From assembly GCA_026225945.1 (NCBI GenBank), contig JAMJFZ010002307.1, positions 960,001-1,024,000 on the forward strand: a stretch of DNA of 64,000 nt, read 5' to 3'. Shown here in pieces: positions 28,501 to 42,300 of this stretch (position 1 is the first letter of the stretch; every line of letters starts with the position of its first letter). The notes under the pieces are model-generated. The model saw only the letters and a list, made by a program, of their open reading frames with translations. It was not told where the DNA came from and searched no databases. This DNA comes from Cricetomys ansorgei. Lineage: Eukaryota > Chordata > Mammalia > Rodentia > Nesomyidae. The position numbers were made by a program, and so were the translations under genes.

Positions 28501-30352
28501 AAAACAAAACCTTAAAAAGAAATATTATGATATAGGGAGGGGGGGTATTACCTGTGGGTTCATTGTCCTTACAAGCTACTGATGGAATTTTTCAGGGTAA
28601 TAAGCAGAAACTGTTACCTTTCCTATTTGGCAAAATAAGATAGAAACTAGTCAAATGCTTAGCACTAAGCAGCACTGCTCACAAAAGGTTAAAAGGATCT
28701 TAGGACGAGCATTATGATTTGTAAGTGAAGGCTCAGTGTGGGGAAAGGAGGTGCTGTGTGCTCAGAAAACAGCTCATTCTCAAGTTTATTAAATTGGAGG
28801 TTCTTCCTGGAGGTGTTTTACAGTGTAGGAAAGCATAAAGAGAAGGGGGGATGGGAGAGGGAGAGTAAGGAAGGAGGGAAGGAGAGATGTGTTTTCATCC
28901 AGAAGTTCTCCCTCCTGACCCATTACCAGGCTGCTACTCATCAACAGCACAGGCAAAACCTTCACCTATAATAGAACAAGCTTTTCTTCCAATGTTCCCA
29001 GTGCTTTTTGGTTTTGGCCTGGCTAGAAAAACCACAAGAATAGCCTGGCATGTGAAGTTCTGGCTCAGCCCTGCAAAGGCAGAGGCTCAGAAGAGCTGTT
29101 CTCAACTACTCAATCATCCTCAGGCTTCCAGTGAGGCTGAGCTTGGTGGGAGGGTTGAGGGAGGACAGGCCACGGCCTGAGTCCCATCCAATCACTCATA
29201 TCTAGCAGCAGGCTCTTGGGCCAAACTTTGCTGGCAATAGCAAACAACTTTAGCCTCCAGGAAAAATCTGATCACATGATAAAACTTGGAATTTATGGGA
29301 GTCCATACTCAATCAAATAACTGAAAGCTATAAATTTATTTCATACCTTTGGGCTAACAGAATTGTGAGATCCAAATAAAAGTATCTTAAATTTTACTTT
29401 TCCCATCTTTGGATGAAGACCCAGCAACATCTAATCAATGGAAAATACTCAACAAAGAGAAAACAAAGTTGTTTCTGCAGTTGGGAAAGAACTTTATATA
29501 ACATGGAGTAACTGTACACCCTGGGAAAAGTCTCCTAAATGCAACATGCCCTCCTTACCAAACAGCAATCATCTCAGGAGTTCAAATAAAGCACTAGCCA
29601 GTGGAAGCTCTGAAAAAATGAGATGCAGGAGTCATGTGAATCTCTAGGCTGGCATATAACTGATGCTGATTTGCTAAAAATCAACGCAATGCTTACCAAC
29701 AGGAATTTAAGGCATATTCAAACTTAAAAAAAAAATTAACAAAAGAACAATGCTCCTACTAAACACGGTTTATTGCCTGTGAGGAACCAGGGTATCAAGA
29801 CAGAGTTGAGATTATGCCAGAACCCTATGCAGCAAACTCATACCACTTTCTCATTTTAGACAGCAGAAACTCCTGTGCCCAAACTAGCTCAGTACCTGAA
29901 TAATACAGGAGCAGGAGGAACAGCAAAATGCTCTCCTCATAAGAAAAAGAATATGCCCACGCACTGTTTTCTCCTTAAATAGTCCAGTGTTTACAAGTAC
30001 TACTCATGCACACAGCAATTAGTAGACCTTGTCTTCTGAATTATACAGAGAATTAAAAGATGACATGTGGAGTTCAGCTTCAGAAACAGACTGCAAGAAG
30101 TAAGTGCTTGTGTGTGCCTGTGGGGAAGACATCTTTAAGTGTGGCCATAAGGTATGTTTGTATTGGCTGGTTATTTGGTTGACTGGCTGGATGGTTGGCT
30201 AGCTGGTTGGTTGGTTGTTTGGTTGACTAGATAGTTGGCTGGCTAGTTGGTTTGTTGGTGGACTGGTTGGTAGGTTGGTTGGTTGACTGGTTGGTGGTTG
30301 GTGGATTGGTTGGCTGTTGATTGGTTGGTGGTTGGTTGGTTGGTTGGTTGGT

Positions 30353-30383
<31 letters not shown>

Positions 30384-33300
30384 TTGGTTAGTGGATTGGT
30401 TGGTTGGTTGACTGGCTGGCTGGCTAGCTGACTGGTTAGGTTGTTGGTTGTTGGATTGGTTGGTTAGTCAACTGGTTGGTCTGTCAGTTGGTCGGCTAGC
30501 TAGTTTGCTGGTTTGTTGGTTGGTTGCCTGGCTGTTTTGTACACTTGTTCTGATACAGGATTTCAATAAGTACTCCAAGTTGGCTCTGAATTCACTATAC
30601 AACTCAGTCTGGTCTAGAACTCAACAATTGTCCTGCCTCAGCCTCCTGAGTGCTCCTAAATCCAGACAAAAATGAGTTTCTTAAATGCATGCTGCTTGGC
30701 CAGTGTATATCAGCAATAAATGGAGAAGAAAAGGTACTCAGTAATGGAGACATGGAAACTCTCCCTTGATGTATGGCCAGCAGGTAATTTTCAGTTCACA
30801 GAAAACAAAAATGGTACGGAAAATGTCCAGCCACCCACAAGTATGCCAGAAAAATACAACATACCTTTACAGTTATAACTTCCTAGACATAATCTGAAAA
30901 AAATGCAAAATCAAACTCTACTATTTTAATTCAAGCAGGTAAAAATTCAAGGTTTTAACACTTCTGTCTAGTGTGATCTGCAAAATGCCTAAAGCTTTTA
31001 ATTAAAAAACAAATATTAAATTTGTTTTGAGTTGGATGCAAACCACTAAGGTATCCCACTGTTCCCTAAATATTTTAATTTAAACAATAGTAAAAGAAAG
31101 TAATTTAATTCCCAAATAAAACAAGGTGACCTCGACAAGAAAACAATTTATAAATGCCACCACAGAATAAAATTCTAAGTCAGTGTTTAAGAACTGCAAA
31201 AGAAAAGCCTTTTACTAAATGACTGATCTTTAAGTAAACACTATGTTATGTTTAAGTTAAAAACAAAAATAAAGAATAAGAAAGTGGGAAAGGGCGGGGC
31301 TGACACTGAAAAAGAATATCCCCTATACAGTAGCAAAACAAAAATCTTAATTAAGCAAAAAACTACGTTCAGATCTTGTGTCAAGCTGAAACTTTTAATG
31401 AACTGAGCTCCAAATGAGGTAAAATAAAAGCAGCATGTTTGACTTACGTGCCTTGAGAACTCCTCTCTCTGTGAGAGCGAGCGAGAAGCTGGATTTCAAC
31501 ACAGTGAGTCAACTAAGTACTTCCTCGGAAAATTCTTTATAAAAGTTATTTAGGGCAAAAAAAAAAAAAAACATTTTTGAAGTGGGGTTAGCACTAAAAA
31601 TTACTTTACCTCAAGTATTGATGGGCACTGTGCTAGCTGGACTGAGGCATGAGGAGAGACTGCAAAGAACAACAGGAACCAAGTGCCCCCATGAAGGAGA
31701 ATGCTTTCTCCTTAGAGAAGTCATGGCACCACCCAGTCCATCTGTATCAGTAAATATGCCAGATTTTTCCATTTGTGACTTGCCTCAGCACTCCCCTGGG
31801 CAGTTACTCTGACCCTCCTCCATGAAGAGCTCTCTGACTGTAATTGCTTATCCTACTCCAGAAACATAAGGCTGGAGTTTGTTATAACCCATCTTGATGT
31901 AAGTCAAATCCTGCTTTCTTAGCTACAATTAAAACTCAAGCTTTTCTTGTTATTTTCCCTTTACTTTCAAGAACAAAGAATAGTACCCCTAGACTTATTT
32001 CTTTCTCTGAGTGTATCCCATCTTTCTTGTTGTGATTTCAATGGGACGTCACACACATATCTATCCATGGGGACACACAACCATAGATATCACATCTCTC
32101 AACTCAAGGCTTGGGACTCTTTGAGAAGAGAGGGTTGAAAAGATTTTAAGAGCCATAGGGAGTGGATGACATAAAGGAAACCATTTTCTAGACACAACAA
32201 GTATAGAAGCAATATGAACTCGGAGACTGTGTCAGCATGCACCAGACTTGCTTAAGCTCTGGCCAGAGAAAATCCAAGCAGAGAGGAGAGGTGAAAATGT
32301 AATCACACTAGCTGAGAAGCAATCTGCATTTGAGAGCTGCTGGGAGAGGAAATTTTCTTTAATGACGGTAGGCTGACCACATACCAAAGCAGGCCCCAAT
32401 CCCAAGACTAGCTGGCAACACAAAGCAGACTCAATGGGGAAAGGAGTAAAAAAGTAATCTTAATGTTAGATAAAAAGGAACAGAATAAAGCTTTAAAGGA
32501 TGTTGGTGAAACTATCTCAGAAGGTCAGAGCACACCGCAGTAAGAACCACAAGGATCTCTAATGTTTTGATATCGATCTCTAATGTTTTGATATCAGAAG
32601 AAAAGCTGACATAACCTTTTTAAATTGTGGACCTTTGAAGGAGCATAACGTGGCAGACGACAAAGCCTGGCTACACTCGTGATTGTAGAACACCTGGTGG
32701 GAAGACTACAGTCACCAGTGTGTCTGAGCTGTGGACTCAACTCCCTTGTGGTGGAGGAGGAGTTTACCAAAGAGTGAGTGAGGATGGGCACATGGAACAC
32801 AGAAATAAGGTACAGAAATAAGGTATGTTGTCTGGATAGAAACTCCGTATCTCCAATATGACAAATTCAATGTCATTCGCAGGTCATTTGATAATTCCCA
32901 ATTCTTTTCAGTAAAACCCAATGGAACACACTGAAACTTTGAAGTCCTCTTTGAATGTTAAGCCATGATAACACTAATAAACAAGCAGATACAATGTGCA
33001 GCTCTCAGCCAGATTCCTTGCAAAGAATATTATAAAAATGCTATGACTCATCAACCAACAGCACTGAAAATGACACAAGCATGTTTGTTGAAAAAGGAAT
33101 ACTGTGGGGCTAGAGAGATGGCTCAGCGGGTAAGAACACTTGTTGCTCTTGCAGAGGACTCGGGTTCAATTCTCAGTTCCCACATGGCTGCTCACAACCA
33201 TCTGTAACTCCAGTTCTAGGAGATCTATGGCTATCTTTTGGTAACTTTACCATATATTACCAATATCTGTTTCTGCTTAATTATACACAAATGTATTTAG

Positions 33301-36300
33301 CAATTAAAAAAAGTAATTTTTTCAAATTTATTTAACATCTTAATTTTCCTATAACATAGATAGGTAAAACCACATCAGAGATAAAGATGATATGGCAATT
33401 AATTTGCATTAGGCTTCACCTGCTGATAGTCTCAAATATTTTCTGAGTCTCACAAACATAACACAGTATTTAGCATAACTCTGTAATCAATGAGCACACT
33501 TTCAATGACTACTTCACTCAATGGATTATTCACCAAAATAAAGTGTGGTTTGGATCTGAACTGTCCCACAAAGACTCTTTTGTTAAAAGCTTGGTATCAG
33601 ATGATGGGACCTTCTGGAAAATGAATGATGGTATACATTGGGGAAGCAGTAGCGACTCGACGGCAGGATGAAGTTGGAGGCAGTGGGTCCTTCTAGGATC
33701 CCTCTTTTCCTTCAGCAAATAGGTTGCCATGAGGTAGACATCTCTGCTGTACACATACTCCATCATGATACAGTTTTATCTTGGGTCCAAAGCAAGGAGT
33801 CAACAGACCATGAGTGGAAACCTCCAAAACCAAAAGCCAAAAGCAGCCCTTCCACCCAGAAGGTGTGTAGAGCCACTGTCTTTGACAGAGGACTGACAAA
33901 CTCATAAAGCTGTATGAGAGACCTATGACCCACGTATGGTTCCACATGCCCAAGAGTAAAGTATTCCCTGGGGTTTGCAAAGTTAGCAGAACCTCCTGAG
34001 CCTACCTTATACTCATCCACAATAATGCTCAGTGCCTCGTGTCCAGCCTTCCTCATGTCTTCCAATTCTTGTTTATGCTTTTCCTGAAAGGAAAAATCAA
34101 AAGTGAATCTACAATTTGTTCTTCAGGGTTATTCCAAAATAGTAATAAACCATTAACTTTTCCCCTCATACCCCAGTGGCATGTAGAACACTAAGTCTGC
34201 AGGTGACATCAAGGAGAAAACAGGTTTGTCGGCTTGTTTTCTAGATAAAAGTCGAAAGCATGGGCAAGCACAGAGACAAGAAGGCATTTGTGAGGTAGAA
34301 GCAGACAGATCTCTGTGAGTCTATATAGTGACCTGCAGGCAAGTCAGAGCTCAATAGTGAGACTCTGTCTCAAAAATAAAAAAGTAAAGAAAAATAAAAA
34401 TAAAAAAATAAACCCAACAAACAGGTTTTCTTTGCATAAAATTCAATAATACATGAACTTTTATCTCTTCCATTATTTCTTCTGAAAAAAATAAGATGCC
34501 TTGATCACACTCAGTAACCCTAAAATGGCCATTCTTTAGTTCCTTATGGCCAGAAAGATCCCAACACAAGTCCTGAAGAGGCCTGAACGGTATCAGAACC
34601 ACAATGAAAGCACTCCCACTTGACATAGCATCCCTGCCCAACTCCCAAGTCACCTAGCCATCCTATGCGTTAGAGGCAGATGTGAAAGGGATTTGAAGAA
34701 TAGCTACTGAATACATACATATGTATGAGGAGCTGTACAACCAAGAGCAACATCTGTGTAACTATCAGGGGTGATTTAGCTAAATTCATTCTTCAACAAC
34801 ACCCAAGCTATAATCTACTTTTGAATCCATATTCTTTTATGCTTTGCCACTGCCAAGTCTACTAAAACTCATATGAATCCCTTCTAATACATTACTCCAG
34901 GCAGAGCAGGTACATTCTTTGCCACACAGACGGTGCGCAGAGCCATTCTTTGATTGACAGGTTGGTCAGGAATACAAAAACAAAAACTGTGTGGGCCAAT
35001 CAGACATGATATTATATCTAAGATAAGGTAAGTGATCTTGCCTTCCAAATTCCTTAGCAAGACAGTCTACAAATAGCCCAATGGAAATTAATTTGCTAAT
35101 GTCTTTTGATTAAGACAATTTTTCAATGCAAGGTTTACCAGAACTTTCTCTGAAGCCACAGGTCACAACAACTAATCAATTCCACTGGAGAAGGTGGCAT
35201 ATGAACATCTCGTCAACCCAGAGGAAAATGAGTACAGCAAGAGATCAAGACAAGGACAACAGGGTAAAGCCCAAGGCTCTAAAGAGGCTTGCCCTGCCAT
35301 GGTCTGTGGAACCACCCCGGCTGGCCTACTGTAAAGCAGAGCATGGAAAGCTCAAGATGTCACACATGTGCCACCTGTCCAAATGAAGAGCTATGATGAA
35401 ACACCACATACATGCTTCTCAACAGCTGTGACACAGGACAGCGCATTCAGGGTCTTTGTTCTTGAGTCAGGGTCTCCCCTCTGGGGCCTCGGCTGATCTG
35501 GAACTCACTATGTAATCTACCAGGCTGGTTTCAAACTCACAGCAATCCCACCTCTGCCTGGCAAGTGTTGGGATACAAACTTGAGCCGCCATGCCAGCTT
35601 CCTCTGACAACTGCGTCAGGTCTGGCTGAGCTTGACGGGCTCTCTGCTCCTTGCACAGAATGTAGGCATAGGCTGTAAGGCATCTGGCACTTCATGTATG
35701 TATGTACACACACACACACACACACACTTAGTGACAAGTTATAGCACTCGACAGACCACCTGGGACTCTTAACAATGGTCTCAAAATCTCATCATTTTCA
35801 GACAAATATTAAGTGGAGAGAAATAACAGAGATATAAGAATCAGTCTAAAAGTATCAGGCAGAGCCAGGCAGTGATGGCCCACCACCAGCACGTAGGAGA
35901 CAGAGGCAGGTGGATGGATCTCTGTGAGTTCCTGGCCAGCCTGGTGCTACAGAGTGAGTTCCAGGACTGCTAGAATTACAACAGAGAAACCCTGTCATGA
36001 AAAACCAAAAATATAATAAAATGAATAAAAGTATCAGGCAGAACTGTACAGGAAAGCATCCTAGCAAAGCTGCCACACACTTAAGTATGTGACCTCAGAA
36101 ATCTCCCAGGATTCCTCTGATCAACTGGTCTTGATCACCAATGGCTGCCCTCACATACTGCACACATTTCCTCAGCAAAAGTAGGAGGACTTTGTTGAGT
36201 CCTGCTCACCAAAGAGACTAAAGCAAATTCCTCCAAAACTCTAACAAATAAAAGGTGGGGTTGTATAAAGAACCCTAAATATACTCACAGTGGCAAAGTA

Positions 36301-39300
36301 GCAGCTCATTTTTCTCTACATGCTAATTTACAAAGGATTTCATTTAGACATGACAACCTAATACCCATAACTGTAAGGAATTAATAAGTTAGCAAATGAA
36401 TAAAGAGGAAAACATCCAATCCTGTGGAACTCATCCAGGAGACTGTCAGAATGATGCACAGAGGCTCCTCTGACCATGTGCAGGCTCTAAGGTGTGAACA
36501 GCTCTATCCCCATGAAGAACCTATGAGGAACCTAGCCTCCTGTAAAGCAGCTGAGATGCTGGCGAACTTGCTAATTGGATTGACAGCTTCTTGTGACTGT
36601 TCACCTCAACAGGGAAAGCAGACAGGCCACTGGGAATTAGATTAGCACCATTTTTGGTGCTAAGTTCTTCAAAGACAGATCCTGAGAAGACATGCTTAGA
36701 GTTAATTTAAGCCAAGCAGAGAAAGAAGATGGAAATGGAAGGGAGAAAAGAAGAATAGAAAGATATAATAGGAAAATGGAGGAATGAAGGAAAGAAGAGG
36801 GGGAAAGGGGGAAAAGAAGAGGGAAGAGAAAGTGAGAAAGAAGGTGAAGGAGTGGAACAGGCACCATGGTGGTAAGGAAAGGTATGTGCAGAGATGATCA
36901 CCCCCAGTCTTCCTTACCAGGGACCAGAGGGTGGTGTTCAGTCAACTAATAGTAGAGCCTAGAATCCCCAGGCATGAGAGGTGGCTCACTGGTAAAGTGT
37001 CTGTTGTAGAAGCATGAGACCTGAGTTCAAGCTCCACTGCACATTACGGCCTGGTTGTACTGGCATGTTCCCAGTAGAACAGAAGAACCCAGAGCTGGGT
37101 GCTTGCCAGGCAATGAGTCCCCAAAATCAAACTGGAGTATGATTCAGGAAGTCATCCGACATCAACATCTGGCCTACACATACATAAACACATGTGTACA
37201 TAGACATACAGACTCAAACACACACACAAAAAGAATGCCTATGCACATAATAAATCTAAAAGCATCATTCTAATCATTAATGGATACAAATTTCTCTATA
37301 GATACTATAATGTTGAATGGCTTCTACATAGGTAAGGATACCCTCCAAACCTGCTGTAGTTTATTCCCAGTGATAGCACACTCTTGACACTTTCTTCAGA
37401 TAGTTAACACTCTGGTTGGGGGGGGGGGGGCGCACTTCTCTGTATTTGGGTGTTTCTGCCCATAATATTATCATTTGGCTTCATGTATTTGGATGTTCTA
37501 AAATCCCATCTTTGATGATCATAGTGAGTTGAAATGACCCCACCCCCAAAGAATGGTGAGTCATCATTCTTGTTTGTACCTTCCAATGGAAGGCTGATGA
37601 TAAGATACAACTATCTTGTAACTGCTGGATCCTTGAGAGTGAAAAGAAGGAATATCAGACAGACAAAGTAGACAAAGTGAAGACAAAGAACAGACCCACT
37701 GCAGCAGGCCAAACAACGCAGAGTACCACCTTACAAGGGAGCTGCAACAGGCCCTGAACATGACAGCATGGGCAAGCCTGGGGGAACCGAGAGGTGCCAG
37801 AGAAAGAGCCTGCACCCCTCGGAAGAGCGCTGTGTTGGAATGTGGATACTCTACAGCGACAACGACACAAGTCTTGGGGAGTAAAGACTGCTGGAGAAAG
37901 ACTCTATAAATGACTTAAACACGAAACGGGTACAGATATGAATGCTAACAGTGCTCCTGGGATGGTCACAGAGACAAATTAAGAACATGATAAATTAAAT
38001 GTGACTTCTGTCACAAAGTGGTAGACATTTTAGAAAAACTATAATTGACTATTAGGCAGAAAACAGAATTTGTAATTTGTTTTTCTTTACATATGTGTAT
38101 ATGTACATATGTGAGTGTGTGTGTACACATGCAAAGGCTTTGCCGCTCAGGCTGGTTTCCCCTTGCTTTTAGTTAAATGCAAGGCAAAAGGGAAAAACTG
38201 AGGAGGCAAGTCACTAAACGTAATACAAGGAAGAGATGTCCAGGGCAACAATAGACACAGGCAGCCTGTCAGCTTACTGGGCCACAGGCACAAAAGCAGC
38301 CAAAGCAAGCAGCCTACTGTGCACATCTCCTGGGCATAGGAAGCAAGAAGTACTAAGGCTGTAGGAGGAGAAACAAAAGTTCAAATCCAGTCTAGGTACA
38401 TGCCACAGATTCTGAGTTCAATCCCTAGCACCACCATCAATCATTCACTCAACTGATCAACCAAAAAATAAAAGTGGACAAAGACTCTGTCAATGCTGTT
38501 TTCATTAAACTGTGACTAGTTTGGTAATTGCCTTGTTTAAGTCTTACAGGTCTAGCTGATTCCCCTAAACTATAAAAGCAGAGGTTTTGTTTGGTAACAG
38601 CATCCAATACATACAGATTCACGGGCACAGTTCGAGGCCATCCCCTCTCAGGTGAGACACTCCTGCTGCAGGACACATTATGGAAGAGCACGTGGGAACT
38701 CATGTACTTAGGAGAAAGGAAGAATACTGAACATCTGCATGCGTACACTTGCGCACAGTGTACTTGGATGTAATAACTAAAGACCATGGGAGGATTCACA
38801 GTAATAGTTCTCATGGCAGGGAACTGGGATGAAGGCAGGCAGTAGACACTAAGGAAGGAGACTTCATGGTACAGAGCCTTTTGTACTCTAAACTACAGAA
38901 GTCGGTTTTCAAAGGCTTTTCAAATAAGAATTAAAGTGCAACTGTCTATTTCAGAAACCACAGTCAGTTCTCTAATGATAAGGATGGTTATAGCGGGAGG
39001 GAAGCAGTTTCAATCCCAGCCTAGCGGAAGGTCAATGTGGGCTCCAGCCTGGCACGAAGGAAAGGACATAAATGAACAAGTGTGTAGTAGGTAGTTACAG
39101 AGGAGAAAAGGAGTGAGCAACTCTTGGCATCGTCGTCTGTGAAGGCAGTGTGTGCTCACTAGGGCTTCATGCAGGGCACAAGCCACTGAGCCTATGTGCA
39201 CAGACCAGGCAGTTCACACTGCTCTTCTCATCATCTTCCTTTACTTTTGAAGAAAACTGGGAATTCATTAATCAAAAAGATTTATTAAACTGTCTCGGAG

Positions 39301-42300
39301 TAAAGATCACAAATTCTAATACAGTTTGACACTGAGTGTCAGCAAGTATGTTACATATGTCAAAGAATCTATGCTTTCAGAGAGGGAAGAAAATACTCAT
39401 CAAAGTGCAGAGTCTGTGTCACCCAGAAAATACCTTCTTCTTTGTCTGTGGCCAGAGAAGGTGCTTATACTAAGTATTTAATGAGTTCAATCACCTTAAA
39501 AAGGGAAACAAGAGGGTCAAACGCATCTGCTGCCACAAAATATCAAAATTTTCTATTTTTTAAAATAGTCAAGGAACAATTAATAAATGGCTTTTAAATT
39601 CCAAATTATATGTTTTTATGTAATACTTGCAACTACTATCTTTTTAGTGTAGTATCTTAAGCTTTACTACATTACAGCTCCTAAGATTTCAAATTTCATT
39701 TTTTTCTTTTGAGAACTATCTTTTGATTCCAAATATGATAACTATTTTGGATATAAAATTAGAATATCAGAAAATACTATTTGTGACATAAAATATATGT
39801 CTTATCTCACAAATGCAAACTTTTTCTCTCTCTCTCAACTATTACAAAGGTCAGATAACAATTCAGCTAGCAATAGTGCAGAGTAGTTTTATAAACAAGA
39901 CACTGGCTCCATACATTTGTACTGTTTGCAAAATTTGTTAACAATCAGTGGATTATCCCACCCCATAATTATGAAACCAGGAAGACCACAAAGATAAAAA
40001 CCAGATTCCTTTCTATATGTATTTTATAAAAGATAAATCTACAGGTAAAAAAGCAAAGGGGGCTGGAGAGAGAGATAGCTCAGCGGTTAAGAGCACTGGC
40101 TATTCTTCGGGAAGACCCCAGTCCCCAGCACCACATGGCAGCTCATAACTGTCTGTAACTCCAGCTCAGGGGATCTGACATCCTCACACAGACATATAGT
40201 CAGGCAAAACACCAATGCACATAAAATAAAAATAAACATTGAAAAGAATTTTAAAAAGAAAGGCAGAAATGTTAAGAGCCCTTTCTCTAAGTTCATCCTT
40301 TCTCCCCCCCACTCTTTTCTCTCTACAGAGAGATGACTTGCAGGATCTTTGGTTGTTTAGAGAAAGTTAAGCGTGTTCAGCTTTTTATTCGGCATGCTCC
40401 CTCAGTCTCTTCCTTGGTCACCTTGGTCAGTGGGTCAGCTGTTTCAGTAGCAACAGAAATCTGCCACACAGGTCCCTGAGGTCCTCTGTGAGTTTCTAAA
40501 CTAAGGATGATGTCAAAACAGCCAGTGAGGTGGCATCACCTGTAGTTATATGCCTACTGTGGTGGCTCAGCAAACAAGACAAGGAGGCATTTTCACAGAC
40601 TGAAACTCTGCCAGACTTCAGCAGAGAGAACCACCATCATGGCAAGCACCATCATCAACAGTGGAACCCTGAGCATCTGAGCTCAGGTGTTTTTATTGAT
40701 TCTGAACTCAGGTGCAGATCATAAGCAATCAAACATCTCCCCTCCCCCGCAAAAAAAAGAAATCCAACACCTGCAGACTATACAAAATGCCAGTGCCTAT
40801 GCATCCCTTTTTCCAATAGTGCACAAAAATAATTATTTTAAACATAACTAAAAATAAGTTTCCACAACAATTGCCCTCGTCGCTCATGGACACAGTGTGA
40901 TTTTCCAGAAGTCCAGGATCTGGTGATATCATCAACAGTGCAGTGCATAAGCACGTGATCCAAGGCTGCTGTGACTGTCCGTGCCAGTACCACGTCCTTG
41001 TCCTTTCTGAAAACAGTGTTACCTCATGGTCTTCACAGGTAGTCCCCTCTCCCCACCACAAACCCTGAATCCACCAGACCCAAACTTCCCCTTCCCAAAC
41101 TCTGTGCTCAATCCCTACCTGCTCAGAGCTTTCCAGTGCCACCTCCTGCCTAGAGATTCCAAGGTCCTATTTATCCTTGCTTTCCTTCACGCACTATTAG
41201 CAGCTGAAAGACTACAAATGATCTGCCTGTTCCCTGTGAGCACTCCTAAAATGTGGGTGTGCGAATCAGGAGTTGGTCTTCTGGGCTCAGGGCTCTAGCA
41301 AAACTTCATGAGTCTCTCAGTACTTACTGTGCGTTCAGGAATTAATCCAGAAAGAGTTCATAATAAAATGATGACATTCAAATTAGTATCCGTAACATAA
41401 AATCGTTATTTAATTCTTAAAGAGTCCAATATACAATGCTTAAAAACTAAAATTTGGTAGGAGAATGGGAGATCAAGCCTTTAATCCCAGTACTCAGAAG
41501 GTAGAGGCAGGTGGATCTTTGTGAGTTCCAGACAAGTTTGGTTCACAAGGTGAGCTCCAGGACAACCAAGGCTACATAGTGAGAGCATGTCTCAAAAACA
41601 AAAACAAAAAAATAGAACCATCTTCCAATGCAGTCTGGGAAGACAGCTAAATCAGTAAAATGCCTACCACACAAGCATGAGAACTTGAGCTTGGAGTCCC
41701 AGCACCCACATAAATACTGGGCATGGCAGTTTACATCTAAGTCAGTGCTGACAGTGGGGACAGGTGGGTCTCTGGAGCACATTGGCAACAAGACAAATAG
41801 ATGCACTCCAGGTCCAGTGAGGGACCTTGACACAGAAAATTAGGTAGAGGGTGAAAGAGGATGACATGTGATATGCATGTGTGTCCAAGACACACACGCA
41901 CCCTCGCAATAATTCAAAGTTAATGGCATTGTTTTCTAAGCTACAAACAAATCTTTTAAAGTGCAATTTAAATGGGTCAGTGGAAGAGGAGACAAGGAGT
42001 GGAAAAGTCTGATCAGTCTATCATGAAACCTATTTAATCTTATACCTACATTTGCAGCCCTGACCCAGCAATAATTCTTCTAATTTACACTAAAGCTATC
42101 ATAAGTCAAAATGTGATTTTTATGTGCATGAGTATTTTGCCTACACATCTGTATGTATACCATGTGTGCACCAGGTGCCCCCAAAGATCAGAAAAGGACC
42201 TCAGGTCCCCCTGGACCTGGAGTTATGGCCAGTTGTGAACCATCATGTGGGTGTTGGGAACCAAACCCAGGTCCTCTGTAAGAACCAGTGCTCTTAACTA

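Larger units (their letters stand above)
24112..34005 (-). other. Ccdc91 intron between exons D and E (9.9 kb)
   Basis: Contains one clear B1, a B2 fragment, a large TTGG minisatellite with a B1-like fragment next to it, a purine tract and two short tandem duplications. Stretches 24112-25480, 25830-28820, 28890-30160 and 30670-32550 look like unique AT-rich intron with no gene that I can see. Confidence 0.8.

Noticed and set aside
30448..30675. Plus-strand frame with repeated Leu/Val/Trp giving a membrane-like look
   Set aside because: Direct translation of the TTGG minisatellite and the adjoining B1 fragment.
33106..33232. tRNA-like A and B boxes in B2, B3 and ID elements considered as tRNA genes
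   Set aside because: They are SINE promoters; no complete cloverleaf with an anticodon arm and acceptor stem was seen.
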